64,000 nt of DNA from Streptomyces sp. NRRL S-37 (lineage in GTDB: Bacteria > Actinomycetota > Actinomycetes > Streptomycetales > Streptomycetaceae): the NCBI RefSeq assembly GCF_000721605.1, contig NZ_JOIZ01000022.1:1-64000 (forward strand). The letters are read 5' to 3'. The position numbers and the translations under genes were made by a program. Below, one piece after another: positions 45,177 to 52,229 of the stretch. The notes beneath the pieces are model-generated. The model was not told the origin of the DNA and did no database searches. It saw only the letters and a list, made by a program, of their open reading frames with translations. The number at the start of each line of letters is the position of its first letter. Position 1 is the first letter of the stretch.

Positions 45177-45235
45177 GCCGTCATCCTGCCGTATGCGCGG
45201 AGCCCCCGGGAACGGGGTGTCCTGCGTCACGTGGT

Positions 45236-45248
45236 GGCACTGAGTGCC
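45236..45248. promoter_or_regulatory. Palindrome in the pdxH-citrate synthase promoter region
   Basis: GGCACT-G-AGTGCC, with a further TGGCACT at 45267 and TGCCA near 45288, all within the ~300-base divergent region 45177-45475. They could be regulator half-sites. The rest of that region shows no gene; an in-frame upstream extension of the synthase ORF to 45266 is not believable. Confidence 0.4.
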
Positions 45249-45475
45249 GCGAACTCTCCCCAAAGATGGCACTCGGGGATATCGTGCTGCCACTGATCCG
45301 GTTGGGTGACCGCCAGCCGGGCATCACAGGGGTGACGTCCCGGACCGCGAATCCGTTCGATACGGACCGTGGATCCACCGGACGCCCGTCCACGCTTCCG
45401 CCGACCGCAGACCGCCGGACCCGGTCGTCCCACCCCACAACACCATCTGTCACCCACCTCACAAGGAGCCGCCAG

Positions 45476-46576
45476 ATGTCCGACTTCGTACCCGGGCTCG
45501 AAGGAGTCGTCGCGTTCGAAACGGAGATCGCCGAACCCGACAAGGAGGGCGGCGCCCTGCGGTACCGGGGCGTCGACATCGAGGATCTGGTCGGGCACGT
45601 CTCCTTCGGCAACGTGTGGGGGCTGCTCGTCGACGGGGCGTTCAACCCCGGACTGCCGCCCGCCGAGCCGTTCCCGATCCCCGTGCACTCCGGCGACATC
45701 CGCGTCGACGTGCAGTCCGCGCTGGCCATGCTGGCGCCCGTGTGGGGCCTGAAACCGCTCCTCGACATCGATGCCGAACAGGCCCGCGACGACCTCGCCC
45801 GCGCCGCCGTCATGGCCCTGTCCTACGTCGCCCAGTCCGCGCGCGGCCAGGGCCTGCCCATGGTGCCGCAGCGCGAGATAGACAGGGCCGAGTCCATCGT
45901 CGAACGCTTCATGATCCGCTGGCGCGGTGAGCCCGACCCCAAGCACGTCGCGGCCGTCGACGCGTACTGGACGTCGGCCGCCGAGCACGGCATGAACGCC
46001 TCCACGTTCACCGCGCGGGTCATCGCCTCCACCGGCGCGGACGTCGCGGCGGCTCTCTCGGGAGCCGTCGGCGCCATGTCGGGACCGCTGCACGGCGGCG
46101 CCCCCTCACGCGTACTGGGCATGATCGAGGAGATCGAGCGCACCGGGGACGCCGAGGCGTACGTCCGGCAGGCCCTCGACAAGGGCGAGCGCCTCATGGG
46201 CTTCGGCCACCGCGTCTACCGCGCGGAGGACCCCCGCGCCCGCGTCCTGCGCCGCACCGCCCGCGAACTCGGCGCCCCGCGCTTCGAGGTCGCCGAGGCC
46301 CTGGAGAAGGCCGCCCTGGCCGAGCTGCACGCCCGCCGCCCCGAACGGGTCCTCGCCACCAACGTGGAGTTCTGGGCGGCCATCGTGCTGGACTTCGCCG
46401 AGGTCCCGGCGCACATGTTCACCTCGATGTTCACCTGCGCCCGTACGGCGGGCTGGTCGGCGCACATCCTGGAGCAGAAGCGCACGGGCCGCCTGGTCCG
46501 ACCCTCGGCCCGCTACGTCGGCCCGGGCACGCGCGACCCGCGCGAGATCGAGGGCTACGCGGACACCGTCCACTGA
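45476..46576 (+). CDS. Citrate synthase-like enzyme
   Basis: A 366-residue short type II-like citrate synthase: GLEGVVAFETEIAEPDKEGG at the N-terminus, HGMNASTFTARVIAST, catalytic GPLHGGAPSRV (His206) and GFGHRVYRAEDPR (His245). The third catalytic position, normally Asp in NVDFxSG, is Glu298 in ATNVEFWAAIVL. AGGAG-type site AAGGAG lies 8 bases before ATG 45476. It condenses oxaloacetate or a related acceptor with acetyl-CoA or propionyl-CoA; the Glu leaves true citrate synthase activity uncertain. Confidence 0.88.
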   Translation: MSDFVPGLEGVVAFETEIAEPDKEGGALRYRGVDIEDLVGHVSFGNVWGLLVDGAFNPGLPPAEPFPIPVHSGDIRVDVQSALAMLAPVWGLKPLLDIDAEQARDDLARAAVMALSYVAQSARGQGLPMVPQREIDRAESIVERFMIRWRGEPDPKHVAAVDAYWTSAAEHGMNASTFTARVIASTGADVAAALSGAVGAMSGPLHGGAPSRVLGMIEEIERTGDAEAYVRQALDKGERLMGFGHRVYRAEDPRARVLRRTARELGAPRFEVAEALEKAALAELHARRPERVLATNVEFWAAIVLDFAEVPAHMFTSMFTCARTAGWSAHILEQKRTGRLVRPSARYVGPGTRDPREIEGYADTVH

Positions 46577-46589
46577 GGAAAGGCCCCGG

Positions 46590-46675
46590 AACGCAGGCGA
46601 CCCGCGAGTCTGGTTCCTCCCTGGGGAGGAGCCGGCCGGACGTTACCGGCGACTCGCGGGTCGGGTGACTGCGTT
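46590..46675 (-). other. Three-way-junction RNA structure
   Basis: Nested pairs AACGCAG/CTGCGTT (46590-46596 with 46669-46675) and CGACCCGCGAGTC/GACTCGCGGGTCG (46598-46610 with 46651-46663) enclose two hairpins: GGTTCCTCC-CTGG-GGAGGAGCC (46612-46633) and GCCGG-ACGTTA-CCGGC (46635-46650). The same fold is possible on both strands. It could end citrate synthase transcription and also form the 3' part of the minus-strand transcript. Confidence 0.8.
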
Positions 46676-46740
46676 GGATTGGGCCGGTTGCGTGTATCTC
46701 GCACACGCCGGTCCGGCGCCGAACCGAGTACGGCGACGGG

Positions 46741-46782
46741 CTACTGGCCCGCAGCCACCTCTTCCGTCCGGTTGTCATACAT
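46741..46782 (-). CDS. 13-residue leader-like peptide MYDNRTEEVAAGQ
   Basis: ATG 46782 to TAG 46741 with AAGGAGG at 46794-46800, 11 bases upstream, and a good promoter further upstream. The peptide is too short for family assignment. An overlapping longer frame from ATG 46778 runs into citrate synthase antisense and has poorer support. Confidence 0.45.
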   Translation of the reverse strand: MYDNRTEEVAAGQ

Positions 46783-46814
46783 CTGCCGAACCACCTCCTT
46801 TCCGAAGTACTGCC

Positions 46815-46843
46815 ACCCTAAGAAGCGATCGGCGCCGTATCAA
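46815..46843 (-). promoter_or_regulatory. Housekeeping (HrdB-type) promoter
   Basis: Minus-strand TTGATA (46838-46843), 17-base spacer, TAGGGT (46815-46820). This is one mismatch from TTGACA and an exact TAGRRT -10. An A-rich tract (CGAAAAAAGTGG) lies upstream. It is the best vegetative promoter I see in the window and drives no annotated gene. Confidence 0.75.
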
Positions 46844-46890
46844 CCACTTTTTTCGTTGACCCCCGCGCGGGGGCGCGATTGGCTTGCCGG

Positions 46891-47346
46891 ATGACTGATC
46901 TTCGTATCGACGTCGTGGACGGCGGCGCCCTGCTGGAGCAGTGGCGGCACGTCCACAACGTGATCGTGCCGCCCCCCGCCATGACGCCCGGCGAGGCGCG
47001 GAAGCGGCTCGCGCGCGGGTACCGGCTGGAGAACGCGTACGACGGTGACGTACTCGTCGGCTGCTCGACGGTGCGGCCCCCGCGGGGCGAGGAGGCCGTG
47101 GCGACCGTCATCGCGCGGGTGCTGCCCGGGCACCGGGGCAGGGGGATCGGCGCGGCGCTCTACGAGAAGGGGCTGGCGCACGCGCGCGGGCTCGGGGCCG
47201 GGGAGATCGAGACCGTGGTGCAGGCGGCCAACGCGGAGGGGCTGCGGTTCGCCGCGGCGAAGGGCTTCGCCGAGCGGGAGCGGTACGTCCTGGACGGCGA
47301 GCGCGACGAGTGGGTCGACCTGCGACTGGTGGCTTCCCCCGCGTAG
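46891..47346 (+). CDS. GNAT-family N-acetyltransferase
   Basis: A 151-residue GNAT protein: motif A VIARVLPGHRGRGIGAALYE with the acetyl-CoA pyrophosphate loop RGRGIG, then EIETVVQAANAEGLRFAAAK and GFAERERYVLD. Start ATG 46891. A CCCCCGCGCGGGGG hairpin lies just upstream (46861-46874). Acceptor substrate unknown. Confidence 0.85.
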   Translation: MTDLRIDVVDGGALLEQWRHVHNVIVPPPAMTPGEARKRLARGYRLENAYDGDVLVGCSTVRPPRGEEAVATVIARVLPGHRGRGIGAALYEKGLAHARGLGAGEIETVVQAANAEGLRFAAAKGFAERERYVLDGERDEWVDLRLVASPA

Positions 47347-47448
47347 GGAGGGCGGCCGCTTCACGCGAAGGCGACCGCCTACAACGATTCTCTCAATCTT
47401 GCGGGAACCCGATGTGCGCTGAGTCACGTTCAAGTTGAATGATTGCAA

Positions 47449-48894
47449 GTGAGCGAACCGTCGTGCCGTACGTGCGGACGCAGCCTGCAGGGGGTCCAGG
47501 TGAGTGCTTCCCGGCGTAGTGGGACCACCGACGAGCTGGGGCCGGACGAGCCCGAGCCCGCGCGGGAGGGGGCGGACGGCTCCGATCTCCTTGCCGCGCT
47601 GCTCGACGGTATGGACGCCGCCCTGTGCGCCTTCGACGCGCACGGGACGGTCACGCACTGGAACCGTGAGGCGGAGCGGATCCTCGGCTGGAGCGCGGAC
47701 GAGGCGGTGGGCCGGGCCGGTCTCGCCGGGTGGGCCGTGCGCAGCGCGGACGCCGAGGAGGTCGAGGCGCGGCTGATGTCGGCCATGGACGCGCCGGGCC
47801 GGCAGGTCGACGAGTTCGCGCTGCTGACGAAGGACGGCGGCCGGGTGCTGGTGCGGACCCAGTCCGCGGCGGTGCGCGGGCCGGACGGGAAGCCGGCGGG
47901 GGTGTACTGCGCGTTCAGCGAGGTGCACGCGCAGATCGACCTGGAGCGGTCGATCGCGCTGAGCGAGGCGCTGCTGGAGGAGGCGAGCTGGGGTGTCGTC
48001 CTGGTCGACGCGGACCTGCGGCCCGCGGTGGTGAACGCGCACGCCGCGCGGGCGCTGGGGGCGGGGCGGACGTCCGTACTGGGCCGGCCGCTGGGGGAGC
48101 TGCTGGCGCAGGGCGTGGAGGAGCTGGAGAGCGCGCTCACCCATGTCCTCGCGGAGGGCGCCCCGCCCGCGCCGGCCGACCTGTGGGTGAGCGTGCGCAC
48201 GCCGGAGGGCGAGCGTCGGCGGTGCTGGCGGAGCGGCTTCGTGCGGCTGTCGTCGCCGCTGGCGGAGGAGCCGGTGCCGCTCGGGGTCGGCTGGCTGTTC
48301 CAGGACGTGACCGAGTCCCGGCGGGGCGAGCAGGAGGCGTCGCTGCTGCGGTTCCGCGCGCAGCAGCTGCACCGCGCGGCGCGTGCGGCGGCGGAGTGCG
48401 AGGATCCGGCGGAGGCGGTGACGGTCCACCTGGACTTCGCGCTGGCCGGGTTCGCCGACCACGCGCTGATCGACCGGGTGGCCGGTGGCGCGGAGGACAC
48501 CGGCCGGGTGCGGCTGGTGCGGATCGCCGCCACGCCGGCCGGTGCGCCGGGGCCGAGCAGGCTCGCCGGGCGGGCGGGGCTGCCGGTGCGGTACGCCGAG
48601 GGGCATCCGGCGGTGCGGTGTGTGGAGCGGGCCGGGACGGTGCGGGCGGACGCCGGGTCCATGGGGGCCGAGGAGGCGCGGGCGTGGGCGCTGGCGCGGC
48701 AGTGGCCGGGAGACGCGGTGCACGCCTTGTGCGCGGTGTTGCGCAGCCGGGGGCGGTCGCTTGGTGCTGTGACGTTTCTGCGGGGGGTGGGGCGGCACGC
48801 GTTCGAGCGCTCCGACGCGATGTACGCGGAGGACGTGGCGGTTCGCATCGCCGCGGCCCTGGATCTGGCGGGGCTTCTCGGCGACGACCGCTGA
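47449..48894 (+). CDS. PAS-domain sensor/regulator protein
   Basis: A 481-residue soluble protein. The N-terminus has a CRTCGRSL zinc knuckle (Cys6, Cys9). Two PAS domains (about 45-165 and 175-285) contain AALCAFDAHGTVTHWNREAE, ILGWSADEAVG and GWLFQDVTESRRGE. The C-terminus is a GAF-like domain (about 300-475). No kinase, cyclase or phosphatase domain is attached, so output is unknown. Start GTG 47449; no Shine-Dalgarno sequence is visible and the sequence just upstream is AT-rich, which may mean a leaderless mRNA. Confidence 0.78.
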   Translation: MSEPSCRTCGRSLQGVQVSASRRSGTTDELGPDEPEPAREGADGSDLLAALLDGMDAALCAFDAHGTVTHWNREAERILGWSADEAVGRAGLAGWAVRSADAEEVEARLMSAMDAPGRQVDEFALLTKDGGRVLVRTQSAAVRGPDGKPAGVYCAFSEVHAQIDLERSIALSEALLEEASWGVVLVDADLRPAVVNAHAARALGAGRTSVLGRPLGELLAQGVEELESALTHVLAEGAPPAPADLWVSVRTPEGERRRCWRSGFVRLSSPLAEEPVPLGVGWLFQDVTESRRGEQEASLLRFRAQQLHRAARAAAECEDPAEAVTVHLDFALAGFADHALIDRVAGGAEDTGRVRLVRIAATPAGAPGPSRLAGRAGLPVRYAEGHPAVRCVERAGTVRADAGSMGAEEARAWALARQWPGDAVHALCAVLRSRGRSLGAVTFLRGVGRHAFERSDAMYAEDVAVRIAAALDLAGLLGDDR

Positions 48895-48904
48895 CAGGTG
48901 TTTT

Positions 48905-49094
48905 CTCGCCCCCGCCGCCCCTTCCCCTTCCCGTCCCCGGGGGCGCTGCCCCCGGACCCCCGCTCCTCAAACTCCCCCAGAGGGGGTACCCCCAGAGGGG
49001 CTAAGTTTCAGCCCCTCTGGGGGAGTTTGAGGAGCGGGGTCTGGGGCGGAGCCCCAGGTTCGGGACGGGAAGGGGCGGCGGGGGCGAGGAAAAC
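48905..49094. terminator. Long inverted repeat between convergent genes
   Basis: About 190 bases forming an imperfect giant hairpin. Its inner arms, 48961-48985 and 49012-49036, are a perfect 25-bp inverted repeat. The outer arms (CGCCCCCGCCGCCCCTTCC and its complement) reach 48908 and about 49085. It lies between the PAS gene and the SIS gene and should end both transcripts; similar elements are dispersed in Streptomyces chromosomes. Confidence 0.85.
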
Positions 49095-49106
49095 CGTCGT
49101 CCCGGG

Positions 49107-49862
49107 TCAGTGGCGGTAGAAGATCCGGTCGCCGTACTCGTCCATGATGCGGGCGTTCCACTCGTGGCCGCCGTCCACGTTGCCGGAGCGCAGGAGCGGA
49201 GGCTCGATGCCGCGGTCGGCGAGAACCGCCGCCGCTGTGGCCACGACGGACTGCAGGAGTGCTGAGGTGACCACCGTGGACGCGGGAGCGAAGGGCGCCG
49301 GCACGTTGTCGAGGGTGAGTTCCGCGTCACCGACCGCGATCCGGGAGTCGAGTACGAGATCGCAGTGGTCCTTCAGGAACGTCCCGGAGGAGTGCCGGGA
49401 CGTCGTCTGCGCCGCGTACGCCACCGACGTCACGCCGATCACCCGCACGCCCCGCTCCCGGGCCTTCATGGCCATCTCCACGGGCAGCGCGTTGCGCCCG
49501 GACAGCGAGACGATGATCAGCGCGTCGCCCGCGCGGAGGGGTGAGGAGTCGAGCACGACGCCCGCGAGGCCGTCGACCCGTTCCAGGGCGGAGCCCAGCG
49601 TGGCCGGCATCACGTCGACGCCGACGACCCCCGGGACGGCGAGCAGGTTCATCAGGGCGAGTCCGCCGGCCCGGTAGACGAGGTCCTGCGCGGCCAGCGA
49701 GGAGTGCCCGGCGCCGAAGGCGAAGAGCCGGCCACCGTCCGCGACCGTGTCGGCGAGCAGCGTGCCCGCCGCCGTGACGGACTCGGCCTCCTCGTCGCGG
49801 ATTTGCCGCAGCAGGTCGATCGCGGCGTCGAGGAACCGGTCGGCCGGCGTGCGGTCGCTCAT
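49107..49862 (-). CDS. SIS-domain sugar-isomerase-like protein
   Basis: A 251-residue protein of the UPF0309/SIS family: LFAFGAGHSSLAAQDLVYRA, DALIIVSLSGRNALPVEMAM (phosphosugar-binding Ser residues), RVIGVTSVAYAAQTTSRHSS and FAPASTVVTSALLQSVVATA. It binds a phosphorylated sugar, possibly an amino sugar phosphate. Start ATG 49862 with AAGGGA upstream. Lies upstream and divergent from dmdR1. Confidence 0.85.
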   Translation of the reverse strand: MSDRTPADRFLDAAIDLLRQIRDEEAESVTAAGTLLADTVADGGRLFAFGAGHSSLAAQDLVYRAGGLALMNLLAVPGVVGVDVMPATLGSALERVDGLAGVVLDSSPLRAGDALIIVSLSGRNALPVEMAMKARERGVRVIGVTSVAYAAQTTSRHSSGTFLKDHCDLVLDSRIAVGDAELTLDNVPAPFAPASTVVTSALLQSVVATAAAVLADRGIEPPLLRSGNVDGGHEWNARIMDEYGDRIFYRH

Positions 49863-50099
49863 GCGGCATCCCTTCGGGCACTTCGGGGAGGAGTGTCGCG
49901 GATCACCGTGCGGTCTGGACCAGTGCCGTGTCAATACGGCGTCCGACGGCGGGGTTTCCCCTCCGCGCGGCCCCTCGTTTCCACGGTGCGGCCCGGTTGT
50001 CGGTCCGATGCGTCAGAATTGGGTCCTGGGCCAGCGCACGCGCCGGTGAGCCGTCCAGCCTCCGGCAGAGCCATCCGCAGATCTCATCGAGGGGCATGT

Positions 50100-50792
50100 A
50101 TGTCCGGACTGATCGACACCACGGAGATGTATCTCCGCACCATCCTCGAGCTGGAGGAGGAAGGTGTGATCCCCATGCGTGCCCGGATCGCCGAGCGGCT
50201 CGACCAGAGCGGGCCGACGGTCAGCCAGACGGTGGCGCGGATGGAGCGCGACGGCCTGGTGTCCGTCGCCTCGGACCGGCACCTGGAGCTCACCGAGGAG
50301 GGCCGCCGGCTGGCCACGCGCGTGATGCGCAAGCACCGCCTCGCCGAGTGTCTCCTGGTCGACGTGATCGGTCTGGAGTGGGAGCAGGTCCACGCCGAGG
50401 CCTGCCGCTGGGAGCACGTGATGAGCGAGGCCGTCGAGCGCCGCGTGCTGGAGCTGCTGAGGCACCCCACCGAGTCGCCGTACGGCAACCCGATTCCGGG
50501 TCTGGAGGAGCTGGGCGAGAAGGACGGGGCCGATCCGTTCCTGGACGAGGGCATGGTGTCCCTGGCCGACCTCGACCCGGGCGTCGGGGGCAAGACGGTC
50601 GTGGTGCGCCGGATCGGCGAGCCGATCCAGACGGACGCACAGCTCATGTACACGCTGCGCCGGGCGGGCGTGCAGCCCGGTTCGGTGGTCAGCGTGACGG
50701 AGTCGGCGGGCGGGGTGCTGGTGGGCAGCAGCGGCGAGGCGGCCGAGCTGGAGTCGGAGGTGGCCTCGCACGTGTTCGTCGCCAAGCCCTGA
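50100..50792 (+). CDS. dmdR1: DtxR-family iron-dependent regulator DmdR1
   Basis: A 230-residue DtxR/IdeR protein: MSGLIDTTEMYLRTILELEE, DNA-binding IAERLDQSGPTVSQTVARME, and metal-binding HRLAECLLVDVIGLEWEQVH with EACRWEHVMSE. A C-terminal SH3-like domain ends VASHVFVAKP. With ferrous iron it represses siderophore and iron-uptake genes. Closely resembles DmdR1 of S. coelicolor, where an antiparallel gene (adm) overlaps it; long antisense ORFs are open here too (50013-51221 and 50084-51031). Confidence 0.93.
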   Translation: MSGLIDTTEMYLRTILELEEEGVIPMRARIAERLDQSGPTVSQTVARMERDGLVSVASDRHLELTEEGRRLATRVMRKHRLAECLLVDVIGLEWEQVHAEACRWEHVMSEAVERRVLELLRHPTESPYGNPIPGLEELGEKDGADPFLDEGMVSLADLDPGVGGKTVVVRRIGEPIQTDAQLMYTLRRAGVQPGSVVSVTESAGGVLVGSSGEAAELESEVASHVFVAKP

Positions 50793-51038
50793 CCGGCCGG
50801 CCGGCCGGACAGGCTGGACAGGCCGGTGGGACGGGACGTCGGGCGGCCGGTCCGCGCCCGCCGGTGTGAGGTGTGAACGCGCCGAATGCCGGATCCACTG
50901 CGGCGAATCGCAGCGCTCACCGGATTCGCGTGCGAGGCTGTCGCGTGAGGCATATGACCTGAGTGGCTCTGGCCGGGCCGACAGCGGTGTCGTCCCGGCA
51001 GGGGAGGGGCGGGACGATGTGCCGTGACCACGTGAGGA

Positions 51039-51064
51039 GCCCCGGCGCCGCGCGGCGCCGGGGC
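51039..51064 (+). terminator. Hairpin terminator downstream of dmdR1
   Basis: A perfect 11-bp stem GCCCCGGCGCC paired with GGCGCCGGGGC around GCGC. It lies 246 bases after the dmdR1 stop and is also in position to end antisense reading. Confidence 0.75.
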
Positions 51065-51231
51065 CTGTCCTCCCCTGTGCTGACCCGGAGCCCCGAGCTC
51101 TCAGGGTCATCCCCCTCGGACCGTTTTCCCCGAGCGGTCCGCCTCCCGATGAAGATCTCCCCCGGGCCGCGGCGATCAATCCCCGCAGGGGGTCACTCGA
51201 ACGAGGGGTGTTGCCGGGCAAAAGGCCATTT

Positions 51232-51247
51232 TCGAATGCTCATTCGA
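51232..51247 (+). promoter_or_regulatory. Palindrome before the alpha/beta hydrolase gene
   Basis: TCGAATG-CT-CATTCGA is a perfect 7-bp inverted repeat, directly followed by TAGCCT, a possible -10, 79 bases before the ATG. Likely an operator overlapping the promoter. Confidence 0.55.
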
Positions 51248-51325
51248 TAGCCTGCGGGCGGTGGCAACGGGTAGGGCCAGTACACAGGCAGCGGACAGGC
51301 AGCGAGCTTGGGGGGTGCCAGGACC

Positions 51326-52222
51326 ATGGCGCGACGCATCGACGTGACCGGGGCGGACGGCGTACGGCTCGCCGCCTGGGAGTTCGGCGACCCTCCCAAG
51401 AACGGGGCCGACCCGGCGGAGGGCGCCGGGCGGAACGCCCCCGGTGTGCTGTTACTGCACGGCCTGATGGGCCGCGCCTCGCACTGGGCGTCCACCGCCC
51501 GCCGGCTCTCCGGGCGGTACCGCGCGGTCGCCCTCGACCAGCGCGGCCACGGCCGCAGCGACAAGCCCCCGCATGCCTCCTTCACCCGTGACGCCTACGT
51601 CGACGACGCCGAGGCCGCCGTGGAACAGCTCGGTCTCGGCCCCACCGTCCTCATCGGCCACGCGATGGGCGCGCTGACCGCCTGGCAGCTCGCCGCCAAA
51701 CGCCCCGACCTGGTGCGCGGGCTGGTCGTCTGCGACATGCGGGCCTCCGCCCTCGGGGCCGCCTCGCAGCGCGAGTGGGCGGAGTGGTTCAAGGCATGGC
51801 CGGTCCCGTTCGCCACGCTCGCCGACGTACGCAAGTGGTTCGGCGAGGACGACCCCTGGGTGGAGCGGCCCAACCCGGCCCGCGGCGCGTTCTACGCCGA
51901 GGTGATGGCCGAGTCCCCGGACGGCTGGCGTCCGGTGTTCGACCCGGACCAGATGCTCCGCTCCCGCGAGACCTGGGTCTTCGACGCCCACTGGGAGGAA
52001 CTGGCCCAGGTGCGCTGCCCCGCCCTGGTGGTCCGCGGCCTCGACGGCGAACTCGGCCGCGCGGAGGCCCAGGAGATGGTCCGCGTCATGCCCCACGGCC
52101 GGTACGCGGAGGTCGCCGACGCCGGCCACCTGGTCCACTACGACCAGCCGGAGACCTGGCTCGCGGCGATCGAACCCTTCCTGGACTCCCTGGGCCCCCT
52201 GGACTCACCGGGCGAGGACTGA
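51326..52222 (+). CDS. Alpha/beta hydrolase fold protein with Ala in place of the nucleophile
   Basis: A 298-residue alpha/beta hydrolase. Oxyanion region LLLHGLMGRASHW, DQRGHGRSDKP, nucleophile elbow VLIGHAMGALTAWQLA, acid region VVRGLDGELG and His in DAGHLVHYD. The elbow normally reads G-x-S-x-G; here residue 113 is Ala (GCG), so Ser-based catalysis is not possible by the usual mechanism. The rest is intact and codon use normal, so the protein may bind rather than hydrolyse, or use other chemistry. Start ATG 51326, AGGA upstream. Confidence 0.85.
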   Translation: MARRIDVTGADGVRLAAWEFGDPPKNGADPAEGAGRNAPGVLLLHGLMGRASHWASTARRLSGRYRAVALDQRGHGRSDKPPHASFTRDAYVDDAEAAVEQLGLGPTVLIGHAMGALTAWQLAAKRPDLVRGLVVCDMRASALGAASQREWAEWFKAWPVPFATLADVRKWFGEDDPWVERPNPARGAFYAEVMAESPDGWRPVFDPDQMLRSRETWVFDAHWEELAQVRCPALVVRGLDGELGRAEAQEMVRVMPHGRYAEVADAGHLVHYDQPETWLAAIEPFLDSLGPLDSPGED

Positions 52223-52229
52223 CCGCGGC

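Larger units (their letters stand above)
46590..46808 (-). ncRNA. Candidate small RNA / small-peptide transcript
   Basis: A predicted transcript from the promoter at 46815-46843, with start near 46808. It carries a 13-codon ORF, a GCGTGT/ACACGC stem (loop ATCTCGC) and the three-way junction as its 3' end. It runs toward, and would stop before, the 3' end of citrate synthase. No database family comes to mind. Confidence 0.55.
50793..51325. other. Non-coding gap after dmdR1
   Basis: About 530 bases without a convincing gene. It contains the hairpin at 51039-51064 and the palindrome at 51232-51247. A plus-strand ORF from 50963 has weak codon bias and no start signal. Confidence 0.5.

Noticed and set aside
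45266..45475. 70-codon N-terminal extension of citrate synthase
   Set aside because: The AAGGAG site and family alignment support ATG 45476; the extension is Pro/Arg/Thr-rich and unlike the family.
46431..46778. 115-codon minus-strand ORF from ATG 46778
   Set aside because: It extends antisense into citrate synthase with shadow-like composition; the 13-codon frame better fits the start signals.
50963..51250. 95-codon plus-strand ORF downstream of dmdR1
   Set aside because: It runs across a terminator-type hairpin, has no ribosome-binding site and poor codon bias.
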